Positions 1-8,586 of a stretch of 64,000 bases of DNA are shown here, in pieces; the stretch's first letter is position 1; every line of letters begins with the position of its first letter. The notes under the pieces are model-generated. The model did not search any database. It was not told the origin of the DNA and saw nothing but the letters and a program-made list of their open reading frames with translations. Made by a program: the position numbers and the translations under genes. Origin of the DNA: Mesorhizobium sp. L-8-3 (GTDB lineage: Bacteria > Pseudomonadota > Alphaproteobacteria > Rhizobiales > Rhizobiaceae); NCBI RefSeq assembly GCF_016756615.1, contig NZ_AP023262.1:5705501-5769500 (forward strand), given 5' to 3'.

Positions 1-1
1 C

Positions 2-1000
2 GGACGGCGTCCGCCGCTGCTGTTCGGCCTTGCCATCTATGTGATCGCGGCCTTCTGCGCTTCCTTCGCGCCGACCTTCGAGACTTTGCTGCTTCTGCGC
101 TTCATCCAGGGTGTCGGCGCCTCGGCCACCCGTGTGATCGCGGTCTCCTTCGTTCGCGACGTCTTCGGCGGTCGCGCCATGGCCGAGGTCATGTCCCTGG
201 TGTTCATGGTGTTCATGATCGTGCCCGTCGTCGCGCCGGGTGTCGGACAGCTGGTGATGCTGTTCTCCGAATGGCACATGATCTTCGTGTTCATGGGCCT
301 GGCTTCGCTCGTCATCACGCTCTGGACCGCACGCCGGCTGCCCGAGACGCTGGAGCCCGAGCGCCGCCGGCCCTTCACGGTCGCCTCCGCGCTGGAGGGC
401 TTCCGCATCGTGCTCTCCAACCGGCTGGCGCTGGGCTACACGCTGGCGACGATGCTGGTGTTCGGCGGCCTGTTCGGCTTCATAAACTCGGCCCAGCAGG
501 TCTATGTCGGCATCTACGGCCTCGGCGTCTGGTTCCCGGTCCTGTTCGCGGCGGTCGCGGCGATGATGGCGGTCTCGTCCTTCGTCAATTCGCGCCTCGT
601 GGGACGCTTCGGCATGCGCCGCCTGTCGCATGGCGCGCTTATCGGCTTCCTCGCCGTCAATACGATCCTGTTCGGGCTGGCGCTGCTGGGGCCGGTGCCG
701 CTGGTCGTGTTTGTCGGGCTCTTCACCGTCGCCATGCTGCAATTCGGCTGGATCGGCTCGAATTTCAACGCCATCGCCATGGAGCCTCTCGGCCATGTCG
801 CTGGAACGGCGTCATCCGTTCAGGGCTTCGTCCAGACGGTCGGCGGCGCGGTTATCGGCGCGCTCATCGGCCAGGCCTTCGACGGCACGGTGATGCCGCT
901 CACGGCCGGCTTCTTCCTGCTGTCGATCCTTGCGCTCCTGCTGGTGCTGTTCGCCGAGCACGGCAAACTGTTCCAGGTGCACGGCAAGCCGACGCACTGA
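2..1000 (+). CDS. MFS drug-resistance transporter, Bcr/CflA type (5' truncated)
   Basis: The frame is open from the first base of the window, so the N-terminus lies outside it and about 333 codons remain. The protein is a run of hydrophobic segments separated by short basic loops, as in the major facilitator superfamily. The stretch with the FIQGVGASATRVIAVSFVRD region fits the central part of drug:H+ antiporters of the Bcr/CflA group. It would export small molecules across the inner membrane. The substrate cannot be told from sequence. It converges with the inositol monophosphatase gene. Family call is fairly sure, subfamily less so. Confidence 0.8.
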   Translation, partial: GRRPPLLFGLAIYVIAAFCASFAPTFETLLLLRFIQGVGASATRVIAVSFVRDVFGGRAMAEVMSLVFMVFMIVPVVAPGVGQLVMLFSEWHMIFVFMGLASLVITLWTARRLPETLEPERRRPFTVASALEGFRIVLSNRLALGYTLATMLVFGGLFGFINSAQQVYVGIYGLGVWFPVLFAAVAAMMAVSSFVNSRLVGRFGMRRLSHGALIGFLAVNTILFGLALLGPVPLVVFVGLFTVAMLQFGWIGSNFNAIAMEPLGHVAGTASSVQGFVQTVGGAVIGALIGQAFDGTVMPLTAGFFLLSILALLLVLFAEHGKLFQVHGKPTH

Positions 1001-1066
1001 GTTCAGCTACGGTTGGGAAGAGAGGGCTATCGCGTATCGAGGGTGGCCGGCGGACTGCGTCCAGCC

Positions 1067-1894
1067 CTACTCCGCCCAGAGCTCGCGCCGCAATTCCTGC
1101 CAGCTCTCTTTGTCCGGAGCCACCAGCAGGCCGCCGTCGACATGGGAAGCGTTGTAGGCGCTGCCATCGAAACGGGCCGCGTGCCCACCCGCCTCCGCAT
1201 GGATGAGCACGCCGGCGAGGTGATCCCAGGGCATCAGCTTGTTGTAGACCACGAAGTGGCCGAAGCCCGTGGCAAGCAGCCGGTACTCGCAGGCGGCCGC
1301 GCGATAGTTGAACTGCGACAGCGTCCTGACATGATTGCGCGCGAGCCGCGACCGCTCCGGCTCCGGCAGGAAGCTGAAGGAGATCGCGCCGGTCATCTGC
1401 GACATCGGGACCGGATCGGCAACGCGCGCCTTTTCCAGGTTGCCGTTGGAATGCCTGACATGGCTGCCAGCACCCTTCGCGCCGATCAACCAGTCCTTGC
1501 CCACTGGATCGTGGATGATGCCGGCGACCGTCTCGCCCTTGACGACGACGGCGAGCATGACGCCGAACAGCGGCATGCCGGAAGCGAAGTTGAAGGTGCC
1601 GTCGACAGGGTCGATGACGAAGGCGAGTGGCGCCTCGCCGAGCCCGTCGAGAATGCCGGGATTTTCCGAATGCGCTTCCTCGCCGATGATCACCGCGTCT
1701 GGATAGCGCTCGCGCAATCTTGCCGTGATCACGCGCTCCGCATTGACGTCGGCTTCCGTCACCAGATCCGCGGCCGAGGTCTTTTGCCTGATGTCGCCTC
1801 GATCGAGGCGCCGGAAGCGCGGCATGATCTCGGAGGTCGCGGCGTCGGCGAGCAGCGCCGCCAGCCAGTCGATTGCGTTGTCGTCAAAGGTCAT
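1067..1894 (-). CDS. Inositol monophosphatase family protein
   Basis: A protein of 275 residues with the family's metal-binding pieces in order: a GEEAHSE segment (motif with the metal-binding Glu), then IDPVDGTFNF (the DPxDGT motif), then a C-terminal WDHLAGVLIHAEAGG segment (the WDxAAG-type motif). It should hydrolyse a phosphate monoester with Mg2+. Rhizobial homologues are annotated as inositol-1-monophosphatase or histidinol-phosphatase-like, and sequence alone does not choose. The ATG at 1894 is used because it overlaps the ttcA stop by 4 bases (ATGA), which implies translational coupling with ttcA. Confidence 0.85.
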   Translation of the reverse strand: MTFDDNAIDWLAALLADAATSEIMPRFRRLDRGDIRQKTSAADLVTEADVNAERVITARLRERYPDAVIIGEEAHSENPGILDGLGEAPLAFVIDPVDGTFNFASGMPLFGVMLAVVVKGETVAGIIHDPVGKDWLIGAKGAGSHVRHSNGNLEKARVADPVPMSQMTGAISFSFLPEPERSRLARNHVRTLSQFNYRAAACEYRLLATGFGHFVVYNKLMPWDHLAGVLIHAEAGGHAARFDGSAYNASHVDGGLLVAPDKESWQELRRELWAE

Positions 1895-2763
1895 GCGGTT
1901 CCTGCGTCGGCTGATTGTTCGTTGAGGGCGGCGAAGTCGAAAAGCTTGCGGTCGAGGAGATGCGAGGGCCTGACATTGCCGAGGGCGCGGATCATCGTGT
2001 CCTTGCGGCCCGGCATGCGCCGTTCGATATCTTCCAGCATCGCCTTCATGGCGTTGCGCTGCAGCCCTTCCTGGCTGCCGCACAAATCACAGGGGATGAT
2101 CGGGAAGCGCATGCCATCGGCGAATTTGGCGAGGTCGTTCTCCGCGCAATAGGAGAGCGGGCGCAGCACCATCACGTCGCCTTCGTCGTTGAGCAGCTTC
2201 GGCGGCATCGCCGCCATGCGGCCGCCATGGAAGAGGTTCATGAAGAAGGTCTCGAGGATATCCTCGCGATGGTGCCCGAGCACCAGCGCGGCGCAGCCCT
2301 CTTCCCGCGCGATCCGGTAGAGATGACCGCGGCGAAGGCGCGAGCAGAGCGAACAATAGGTGTTGCCCTCGGCGATCTTGTCGGTGACCACCGAATAGGT
2401 GTCCTGATATTCGATGCGGTGCGCGATGCCGTGCCCGTTCAGATAATCGGGCAGGATGTGCTTGGGAAAATTCGGCTGGCCCTGGTCGAGATTGCAGGCC
2501 AGAAGCTCCACCGGCAGCAGGCCGCGCCATTTCAGGTCGAGCAGCAGCGCGAGCAGGCCGTAAGAATCCTTCCCGCCAGAGAGCGCCACCAGCCAGCGGT
2601 CGCCCGGCCGAACCATGGCGAAGTCGGCAATCGCCTGGCGCGTATTGCGCAGCAGCCGCTTGCGCAGCTTGTTGAACTCGACCGAGGACGGCACGTCCCG
2701 GAACAACGGGTGTGTCGCACCTTCGGCGTCGGAAATCTCGTCTGGGGACTGGTGCACTGTCAT
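1891..2763 (-). CDS. ttcA: tRNA 2-thiocytidine(32) synthetase TtcA
   Basis: 290 residues. The PP-loop ATP-pyrophosphatase motif SGGKDS is at residues 62-67. Cysteine pairs at 137/140 (YCSLC) and 225/228 (PCDLC) match the CxxC motifs that hold the Fe-S cluster in TtcA. The enzyme thiolates C32 in a subset of tRNAs in the cytoplasm. The ATG at 2763 is chosen because AGGAG lies 8 bases upstream; the open frame continues further but without a better start. The gene follows rpsD on the same strand but is separated from it by a terminator, and it is coupled to the phosphatase gene. Confidence 0.93.
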   Translation of the reverse strand: MTVHQSPDEISDAEGATHPLFRDVPSSVEFNKLRKRLLRNTRQAIADFAMVRPGDRWLVALSGGKDSYGLLALLLDLKWRGLLPVELLACNLDQGQPNFPKHILPDYLNGHGIAHRIEYQDTYSVVTDKIAEGNTYCSLCSRLRRGHLYRIAREEGCAALVLGHHREDILETFFMNLFHGGRMAAMPPKLLNDEGDVMVLRPLSYCAENDLAKFADGMRFPIIPCDLCGSQEGLQRNAMKAMLEDIERRMPGRKDTMIRALGNVRPSHLLDRKLFDFAALNEQSADAGTA

Positions 2764-2806
2764 GGCCGACTCCTGCGCCCCGTTCCATAGAGCATTACTG
2801 CGACGT

Positions 2807-2822
2807 GCGTCCACTTGGACGC
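2807..2822. repeat. Short palindromic intergenic element GCGTCCA-N2-TGGACGC
   Basis: Perfect 7-bp arms around a 2-base loop, in the ttcA upstream region. The same GCGTCC/GGACGC core recurs at 39021-39038 and, with one mismatch, at 39541-39558, so this belongs to a small dispersed family in this genome. Confidence 0.6.
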
Positions 2823-2846
2823 GCAAGGGAGGTCCCGGACCAAAAG

Positions 2847-2876
2847 AAAAAGGCCGCGATCGGGCGCGGCCTTTTT
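2847..2876 (-). terminator. Bidirectional intrinsic terminator after rpsD
   Basis: Stem AGGCCGCG/CGCGGCCT (2851-2858 with 2865-2872) around a 6-base loop, with a run of five A on the left and five T on the right, so it can act on both strands. It lies 20 bases past the rpsD stop and separates rpsD from ttcA. Confidence 0.88.
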
Positions 2877-2896
2877 CGGTATTCGGATGCGAACGG

Positions 2897-3514
2897 TTAG
2901 CGCGAGTAGAACTCGACGACCAGGTTCGGCTCCATCTGCACGGCGAACGGCACATCGGCCAGGCCCGGCACGCGCTGATAGGTCGCGGTCATCTTGTTGT
3001 GGTCGGCTTCGATGTAGTCGGGCACGTCGCGCTCGGCGAGCTGGACCGATTCCAGCACCAGGACGAGCTGCTTCGACTTCTCGCGCACCTCGATCACGTC
3101 GCCCGGACGGCAGCGATAAGAACCGATGTTCACGCGCTTGCCGTTCACATTGATGTGGCCGTGGTTCACGAACTGGCGCGCGGCGAAGATCGTCGGAACG
3201 AACTTGGCGCGATAGACGATGGCGTCGAGGCGCGACTCGAGAAGGCCGATCAGGTTCTCGGAGGTGTCGCCCTTGCGGCGATTGGCCTCGTCATAGACCT
3301 TGCGGAACTGCTTCTCGGAGACGTCGCCGTAGTGACCCTTCAGCTTCTGCTTGGCGCGGAGCTGCAGGCCGAAGTCGGACATCTTGCCCTTGCGGCGCTG
3401 GCCATGCTGGCCGGGGCCGTATTCACGCTTGTTGACCGGGGACTTCGGACGGCCCCAGACGTTCTCGCCAAGACGGCGGTCGAGCTTGTATTTTGCGGAT
3501 TCGCGCTTGCTCAT
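2897..3514 (-). CDS. rpsD: 30S ribosomal protein S4
   Basis: 205 residues, the usual length for bacterial S4. It starts MSKRESAKYKLDRRLGENVWG, the N-terminus typical of rhizobial S4, followed by the S4 RNA-binding domain (SRLDAIVYRAKF through NGKRVNIGSYRCRPGD). S4 binds 16S rRNA early in small-subunit assembly. The ATG at 3514 has an AAGGGA ribosome site. The frame stays open further upstream but matches no family sequence there. As in other Rhizobiales, rpsD here stands apart from the large ribosomal protein operons. Confidence 0.97.
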   Translation of the reverse strand: MSKRESAKYKLDRRLGENVWGRPKSPVNKREYGPGQHGQRRKGKMSDFGLQLRAKQKLKGHYGDVSEKQFRKVYDEANRRKGDTSENLIGLLESRLDAIVYRAKFVPTIFAARQFVNHGHINVNGKRVNIGSYRCRPGDVIEVREKSKQLVLVLESVQLAERDVPDYIEADHNKMTATYQRVPGLADVPFAVQMEPNLVVEFYSR

Positions 3515-3655
3515 CGCATTCCCTTCACAATATTGCACCGGAACCCCATGTTCCGGGCAGAGGAAACGCGCCCTCCTCTGGCCTCCGTTTTCGAGACCTG
3601 ACAGGATCTTCCACGCACGCTTTGCGGAAAGACCCACGGGACACGTCAAATAGGA

Positions 3656-3677
3656 CGCCGGACCTTTCGGCCCGGCG
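3656..3677. repeat. GC-rich hairpin between 2OG oxygenase gene and rpsD
   Basis: CGCCGG and CC pair with GG and CCGGCG around a TTTC loop with one internal A/C mismatch. On the minus strand it lies about 100 bases past the oxygenase stop and 142 bases upstream of rpsD. It could be a weak 3'-end hairpin. No T-run follows. Confidence 0.4.
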
Positions 3678-3778
3678 CTGGCGTGGCTCTAGTGGATCGG
3701 CTCCACGGTGTCAAGGAATTCCGAAAAACTATAGATCGCACGGGAGCGGGGCATCTCGCCACGCCGGCTCCCTGCCGC

Positions 3779-4486
3779 TCACGCCGCATCATGAAAGATC
3801 ACGCCCGCGGTGAACCGTTCGCCAGAACGCACGCGGCTGACACCGTGGCGCATCTTCACGCGGTAGTCGCCGCGCGTGCCCGCATGCGGCCTGTCGTTGA
3901 CGGCGAAGAGAGCGCCGTGCCCCATGCGCAGCGGCACCACCTCGGCGCGCGACTGCATGCGCGGGCGCTGCTCGGTGAGCACCAATTCGCCACCTTCGAA
4001 CTCCCTTCCCGGCTCGCTGAGCAGGATCACGAGCTGGATGGGGAACAGATGCGCGCCGTAGACGTCCTGATGCAGGCAATTGTAGTCGCCCGACCGGTAT
4101 TTCAGCAGGAGCGGCGTGGGGCGCGTCTGGCCGTCTGCGTGGCATTCGGCCAGGAAACCGTCCAGTGTCGCGGGGTAACGCCGGTCGAGCCCCATGCGCT
4201 CGTTCCAGGCGTCGGCGATCGGGGCGAGCCGCTCATAGAATGCCTGCCGCAGTTCGGCGATCGGCTGGGGCAGCGGATTGGCAAAATATTTGTACTCACC
4301 GGCGCCGAAGCCGTGTCGCTGCATCACGATATGGCTGCGGAAACGGCCATCCCCGTCGTAAAGCGAGCGTAGCGAAAGGCAATCCGCCTCGCTCAACAAC
4401 GGGCCGGTGAGCGCCACGCCGAAGGCGTCGAGGTCGCGGGCGATCGATGTCCAGTCGAGAGCGGATGCGGTCTTGGCGGTCGTCAT
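3779..4486 (-). CDS. 2-oxoglutarate/Fe(II)-dependent oxygenase (prolyl hydroxylase-like)
   Basis: 235 residues. The Fe(II) triad is visible as H139-x-D141 (CLHQDVYG) and H214 (MRHGVS), with basic residues a few positions later (SRVRSGERF) that would hold 2-oxoglutarate. The C-terminal half is the double-stranded beta-helix domain of the prolyl 4-hydroxylase type. The substrate is unknown. The ATG at 4486 is the first plausible start; the open frame continues upstream, but there it shadows the regulator gene. It lies 74 bases downstream of the HxlR regulator gene on the same strand. Confidence 0.82.
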   Translation of the reverse strand: MTTAKTASALDWTSIARDLDAFGVALTGPLLSEADCLSLRSLYDGDGRFRSHIVMQRHGFGAGEYKYFANPLPQPIAELRQAFYERLAPIADAWNERMGLDRRYPATLDGFLAECHADGQTRPTPLLLKYRSGDYNCLHQDVYGAHLFPIQLVILLSEPGREFEGGELVLTEQRPRMQSRAEVVPLRMGHGALFAVNDRPHAGTRGDYRVKMRHGVSRVRSGERFTAGVIFHDAA

Positions 4487-4560
4487 GGCTGGATCCCTGG
4501 TTTTCCATCGGGATCGTAGAAGGCCATATCGAGCGCCGCATTCCGTTTCTTGCCGGCGCC

Positions 4561-4980
4561 TCAGCCAATCTCCGACGTGGTGTCGAAACGCTTGCGTGCA
4601 TTGCGCATCAGATCGCGGTTCTGCGACGCCCAGGTGCCCAGCGCACCGATAGGCACCGCGATCGATTGGCCGAGCTCGGTGAGCGCGTATTCGACCTCGG
4701 GCGGCATTGTGGGCCGCACGGTGCGTCGCACCAGCCCGTCGCGCTCCAGCGAACGCAGCGTGACCGTCAGCATGCGCTGCGAGATTCCCTCGATCGACCG
4801 TTTCAAGGCATTGAAGCGGAGAGGCCGAGGCTGAAGATTGATGATGACGAGCAGGCTCCAGGTATCGCCCACAATGTCGAGCACCTCGCGCACGGGACAA
4901 CTGCCGACGCCGTCCCACTCGAAGCCCGGATTGGTGTGAAGCAAGGGCACCGGTGATCCCGGTCTCGACGCGGCATTCAT
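4561..4980 (-). CDS. HxlR-family winged-helix transcriptional regulator
   Basis: 139 residues. The HxlR core is clear: SCPVREVLDIVGDTWSLLVI followed by LRFNALKRSIEGISQRMLTVTLRSLERDGLVRR. The cysteine in SCPV sits where redox- or electrophile-sensing HxlR proteins carry their sensor Cys. The ATG at 4980 has GGAGAG six bases upstream. The gene is divergent from an NAD(P)-binding oxidoreductase gene, a common arrangement in which the regulator controls its neighbour. That regulation is inference. Confidence 0.9.
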   Translation of the reverse strand: MNAASRPGSPVPLLHTNPGFEWDGVGSCPVREVLDIVGDTWSLLVIINLQPRPLRFNALKRSIEGISQRMLTVTLRSLERDGLVRRTVRPTMPPEVEYALTELGQSIAVPIGALGTWASQNRDLMRNARKRFDTTSEIG

Positions 4981-5050
4981 GCGGTTCTCTCCATGTAACC
5001 AGGGCACGGAACAATGCGTTCTTACGCGTCCCTGCTCTGGGCTCTATATA

Positions 5051-5065
5051 GTTACCGTTGATAAC
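5051..5065. promoter_or_regulatory. Candidate operator GTTA-N7-TAAC between HxlR and oxidoreductase genes
   Basis: An inverted repeat GTTAccgttgaTAAC in the 137-base divergent intergenic region, next to an AT-rich CTATATA stretch that could be a -10 element. Position and symmetry suit a dimeric regulator such as the adjacent HxlR protein. Confidence 0.45.
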
Positions 5066-5117
5066 CTGCTTACACAACATGCCTGCCCTTCTCGGGCCGG
5101 CCGAAGGAGAACGCCAA

Positions 5118-5756
5118 ATGAAAATCGCGCTCATCGGAGCCTCCGGCTTCGTCGGCACCGCCATCCTGAAGGAAGCGGCAACTCGCGGCCACGCCGTCAC
5201 GGCGATCGTCCGCAATCCGGATAAGGTGGAAAAGCTGCCCGGGGTCACGGCTGTGAAAGCTGACGTCGCCGACGCCGACGCGCTCGCCAAGGCGATTGCC
5301 GGCCACGACGTTGTCGTCTCCGCCTTCAACGGCGGCTGGGGCGACCCCGACATCTACAACAAGCATCTCGATGGCTCGAAAGCGATCATCGCGGCCGCTG
5401 GCCAGGCGAAGACCCGCCTGATCATGGTCGGCGGCGCCGGCAGCCTCGATGTTGCCCCTGGCGCACAGCTCGTCGATTCGCCGGAGTTCCCGGCGGAATG
5501 GAAGGCAGGAGCACTCGCCGCGCGCGACGCCCTTGCTGCGATCCGCGAGGAGAAGGAGCTCGACTGGTCCTTCGTTTCGCCCGCGATCCACCTGACGCCC
5601 GGAGAAAAGACCGGCGTCTACAGGCTCGGCGGCGACCAGCCCGTCTTCGACGCCAAGGGAGAAAGCGGCATCTCTTCCGGCGATCTTGCCGCCGCGATCG
5701 TCGACGAGGCCGAAACGCCGAAGCATTCGCGCAGGCGTTTCACGCTCGGTTACTGA
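5118..5756 (+). CDS. NAD(P)-dependent oxidoreductase, NmrA/SDR-like
   Basis: 212 residues. An N-terminal dinucleotide-binding GASGFVG motif (residues 7-13) opens a Rossmann fold. The sequence matches the atypical SDR proteins related to NmrA and YwnB (KLPGVTAVKADVADADALAKAI, MVGGAGSLDVAPG). Such proteins bind NAD(P)H and act as reductases or redox sensors. The ATG at 5118 has AAGGAGA eight bases upstream. Divergent from the HxlR gene, which probably represses it. Confidence 0.88.
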   Translation: MKIALIGASGFVGTAILKEAATRGHAVTAIVRNPDKVEKLPGVTAVKADVADADALAKAIAGHDVVVSAFNGGWGDPDIYNKHLDGSKAIIAAAGQAKTRLIMVGGAGSLDVAPGAQLVDSPEFPAEWKAGALAARDALAAIREEKELDWSFVSPAIHLTPGEKTGVYRLGGDQPVFDAKGESGISSGDLAAAIVDEAETPKHSRRRFTLGY

Positions 5757-5836
5757 CAACGGCAAACAGCCGAAATCGCTTGCGGAGCGGCGGCGCCGGC
5801 GATCATCGTGACGGCCGCGCCGCGCGACGGTACTGG

Positions 5837-6631
5837 TCAGGCCAGGCCGAGGCCGAAGCCCTGCATCAGGCGCCGCGTGGCAAAGTCCGCCTTGCCCGAC
5901 GTGAAGATCGCGATATCTCCGCCGTTGCGCGGCTCGAAGTCGTCGAATCCGTCCGTGTCGAGCAGCGACAAGGCGCGCCGGGCGATCGCCTCGGCCGGAT
6001 CGAGCCAGTCGACCGGCCAAGGCGCGGTCTTGCGCATGCGGTTGACCAGGAAGGGATAGTGGGTGCAGGCGAGCACGACGATGTCGGTCCGCCTGCCCTC
6101 CTGTTCGATGAAACATGGGGCGATCTCGGAGCGGATCACCTCCTCGTCGACGAAACCCTCGCGCATATAGACCTCCGCCAGGCCGGCCAGCTTGTCGCTG
6201 CCGACCAGGCGGACATGGCATTTCGACGCCCATTGGGCGATCAGGTCCCTGGTATACTGGCGTTTGACGGTGCCCGGCGTCGCCAGCACCGAAACGAGGC
6301 CGGAGCGCGTGCGTTCGGCCGCCGGCTTTATGGCCGGCACGGTGCCGACGAAGAGACGGCCCGGAAAGACCTCGCGCAAGGCGTCGATGACGAGCGTCGA
6401 TGCCGTGTTGCAGGGAATGACGGATATTTCGGGGTCGTAGCGATCGAGCAGCGTGCCGAACAGATCGAGGATGCGTGCCTTCAGGGCAGGCTCGTCCCAC
6501 CGCCCGTAAGGGAACGCCGCGTCGTCGGCGACGTAGACGAAACGGCGGCCGGGCATCAGCACACGGGCCTCGCGCAGCACCGTCAGCCCGCCGATGCCGG
6601 AATCGAACATGAGGACCGGATGCTCAGCCAT
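5837..6631 (-). CDS. murI: Glutamate racemase
   Basis: 264 residues with DSGIGG at 10-15 and the two catalytic cysteines, C74 in PCNTAST and C189 in ACTHYPFL. It interconverts L- and D-glutamate for peptidoglycan precursor synthesis in the cytoplasm. The ATG at 6631 is preferred over ATG 6638-6640 because the AAGGA site is correctly spaced only for the former. It overlaps the 3' end of trmJ by 8 bases and probably shares its transcript. Confidence 0.93.
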   Translation of the reverse strand: MAEHPVLMFDSGIGGLTVLREARVLMPGRRFVYVADDAAFPYGRWDEPALKARILDLFGTLLDRYDPEISVIPCNTASTLVIDALREVFPGRLFVGTVPAIKPAAERTRSGLVSVLATPGTVKRQYTRDLIAQWASKCHVRLVGSDKLAGLAEVYMREGFVDEEVIRSEIAPCFIEQEGRRTDIVVLACTHYPFLVNRMRKTAPWPVDWLDPAEAIARRALSLLDTDGFDDFEPRNGGDIAIFTSGKADFATRRLMQGFGLGLA

Positions 6632-7553
6632 TGTCGACATCCTTCCCGGTTCCGGCAGCGCCATTCTCACCGTCATCCCCGCTCGAGCCGCGATCTGCTC
6701 CGCCGACGCCGCGATCTGCTTCGCCGACGCCGCGATGGGCAGCCGCATCGGCCTTCGCCTTACGTTCGGGATAACCGGAACCGCGCGGTTCCCTGGGCGA
6801 GAAATAGTCGAGCGACGCGACGACGCCGCGCAGCACCTTGATCTCGGGCTCGGCAAATCCGGGGCGTGTCAGCACGGCGCGCAGATTGTCGACCATCTTC
6901 GGCTTCTTGGCCTGCGGCCGGAAATAGCCCCTGGCCTCGAGCGCCTCCTCCAGATGCGTGAAGAGGCCCTGCAACTGCTCCTTGGGTGCCGGCGCCATCT
7001 CCGGGCCGGAGAACGGCGCCTCGTTTCCGACTTCCAGACCCGACTTCATCCACTCATAGGACATCAGCAGCACCGCCTGCGCGATGTTGAGCGAGGCAAA
7101 GGCCGGATTGACGGGAAAGGTCACGATCTCGTCGGCGAGGCCGACCTCGGCATTGTCGAGGCCGATGCGCTCGCGGCCGAAGAGGATCCCCGTCTTCTGA
7201 CCCGCCCGGAAACGCTGCTGCAGCGCCTGTGCCGCCTCGACGGGACCGCGCACCGGCTTGAAGCCGTCACGCTCGCGCGCGGTGGTCGCGAAGACGAAAT
7301 TCAGGTCGGAGATCGCCTCGGGCAGGGTCTCGAAGACCCTGGCGCCGTCGATGACATGATCGGCCCGGCTCGCGGCCGCTCGCGCCCGCTCGTTCGGCCA
7401 GCCGTCGCGCGGATTGACGAGGCGCAACTCGGACAGGCCGAAATTCGCCATGGCGCGCGCAACCATGCCGATATTCTCGCCGAGTTGCGGCTCGACGAGG
7501 ATGATTGCCGGTCCTTCGGCGATGAGTTTGCGGTCGCGATCGGTGCCTGCCAT
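6624..7553 (-). CDS. trmJ: tRNA (cytidine/uridine-2'-O-)-methyltransferase TrmJ
   Basis: 309 residues, SPOUT-class methyltransferase. IILVEPQLGENIGMVARAMANFG at the N-terminus and ILFGRERIGLDNAEV, FPVNPAFASLNIAQAV further on are the family signatures that form the knotted SAM site. TrmJ methylates the 2'-OH of residue 32 in several tRNAs. The last ~45 residues are a Gly/Asp-rich low-complexity tail that contains a short tandem repeat (see 6690-6737) and probably lies outside the catalytic fold. Start ATG 7553. Confidence 0.93.
   Translation of the reverse strand: MAGTDRDRKLIAEGPAIILVEPQLGENIGMVARAMANFGLSELRLVNPRDGWPNERARAAASRADHVIDGARVFETLPEAISDLNFVFATTARERDGFKPVRGPVEAAQALQQRFRAGQKTGILFGRERIGLDNAEVGLADEIVTFPVNPAFASLNIAQAVLLMSYEWMKSGLEVGNEAPFSGPEMAPAPKEQLQGLFTHLEEALEARGYFRPQAKKPKMVDNLRAVLTRPGFAEPEIKVLRGVVASLDYFSPREPRGSGYPERKAKADAAAHRGVGEADRGVGGADRGSSGDDGENGAAGTGKDVDNG
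6690..6737 (-). repeat. 21-bp tandem repeat in the 3' end of trmJ
   Basis: Two full 21-base copies that differ at one base (6690-6710, 6711-6731) and the start of a third. In frame they encode GVGEADR and GVGGADR in the TrmJ tail. The length is a multiple of three, so copy-number change would not break the frame. Confidence 0.8.
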
Positions 7554-7639
7554 GCTATGCCAATAAAGTGCTCTTTGCGGCTTTTGCGCGTCCCTGCCAT
7601 ATTCGCCGCGGAAAATGAAGCATCGGCAAAGAGGCTGGC

Positions 7640-7987
7640 ATGAGCAACGAACTGGCCGAGCGGATCAGGGAGGTCGTCGGCGACGATCCCAATATCGGGG
7701 AAATCCGCATGTTCGGCGGCATCTGCTTCACGCTGAACCGCAACATGATGGTCGGCACGATGAAGGATGGCACGCTTCTCGTTCGGGTCGGCGCGGACGG
7801 CGAAGCCGCCGCGCTGGCTCTGCCCGGCGCCTCCAGGATGAATTTCACCGGCCGCGAGATGAAGGGCTACGTCATCGTCGCCGCCGAGGCGCTGGATGAC
7901 GAGGCACTGCGGAACTGGATCGCCATGGCATCGGCCCATGTCGGCCCGATGCCGCCCAAGCCCGCGAAAGCACCGAAGAGGAAATAA
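7640..7987 (+). CDS. TfoX/Sxy N-terminal domain protein
   Basis: 115 residues. The MFGGICFTLNRNMMVGTMKDGTLLVRVG segment is the hallmark of the TfoX N-terminal domain. It lacks the C-terminal TfoX domain found in the competence regulator, as is usual for the short rhizobial homologues, whose function is not established. The C-terminus is Pro/Lys-rich (PKPAKAPKRK). ATG 7640 with AAAGAGG upstream. Divergent from trmJ. Confidence 0.88.
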   Translation: MSNELAERIREVVGDDPNIGEIRMFGGICFTLNRNMMVGTMKDGTLLVRVGADGEAAALALPGASRMNFTGREMKGYVIVAAEALDDEALRNWIAMASAHVGPMPPKPAKAPKRK

Positions 7988-8010
7988 GGTTCAGCCAGTC
8001 GGAGCGGCGC

Positions 8011-8535
8011 CTACTGCGTGCATTCGTTCTTGAAGCGCGCAAGCTTCGCCCCATCGCCCTTTTCGGGCGCCAGGGTAAACGCCTCGCCGCCCACGACGAG
8101 CATGGCACCCTCGCCGCTCCCCTCGGTCAGGGCGTCGAACAGCGGGGTCGGATCGGAGATGCCCGTCGTCAGCATCCAGCCACCGTCCATCTCGTTGGCG
8201 TCGAGATGGACGCTCGTGAACTGCAGGTCGACGGTCTTTCCGCCCGCCAGTTTCATCGTCCCGCTCGGCCACGCATCGGTGACAAGAATCATCGCTTTCG
8301 CGACCTGCTCCACGGGTCCGGTGATGATCGAGAACCGCACCGGCGGCCATTGGCCGGGCGAGCAGGTCAGCGCGTGATACACACATTCGCCGGCCTCTTC
8401 GGGCGTGCAGGGGCTGATGGCGACCGTCGCCGTGCCGTCTTCCGCCGCGTTGAAAATGGCGTGAAGCTGTTCCGCGCCGGCCGCGACCGGGACCAGCAGA
8501 CTTGCTGCGGCCAGTATCGATTTCCAAAGCAGCAT
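8011..8535 (-). CDS. Conserved hypothetical exported protein
   Basis: 174 residues. MLLWKSILAAASLLVPVAAGA is a clear signal peptide with an AGA-type cleavage region, so the mature ~155-residue protein should be periplasmic. Cysteines in SPCTPEEAGECVYHALTCSPG and near the C-terminus (KNECTQ) could form disulfides. I do not recognise a named domain. The ATG at 8535 has a G-rich stretch upstream; a TTG 33 bases earlier would add residues before the signal peptide and is less likely. Confidence 0.72.
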   Translation of the reverse strand: MLLWKSILAAASLLVPVAAGAEQLHAIFNAAEDGTATVAISPCTPEEAGECVYHALTCSPGQWPPVRFSIITGPVEQVAKAMILVTDAWPSGTMKLAGGKTVDLQFTSVHLDANEMDGGWMLTTGISDPTPLFDALTEGSGEGAMLVVGGEAFTLAPEKGDGAKLARFKNECTQ

Positions 8536-8586
8536 CCCCCACCCCCACTCTTTCCAGCAATGCGACAATCAACGCCGCCCGCATCG

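Noticed and set aside
1013..2152. 379-residue plus-strand frame
   Set aside because: Shadow of the inositol monophosphatase and ttcA genes on the other strand.
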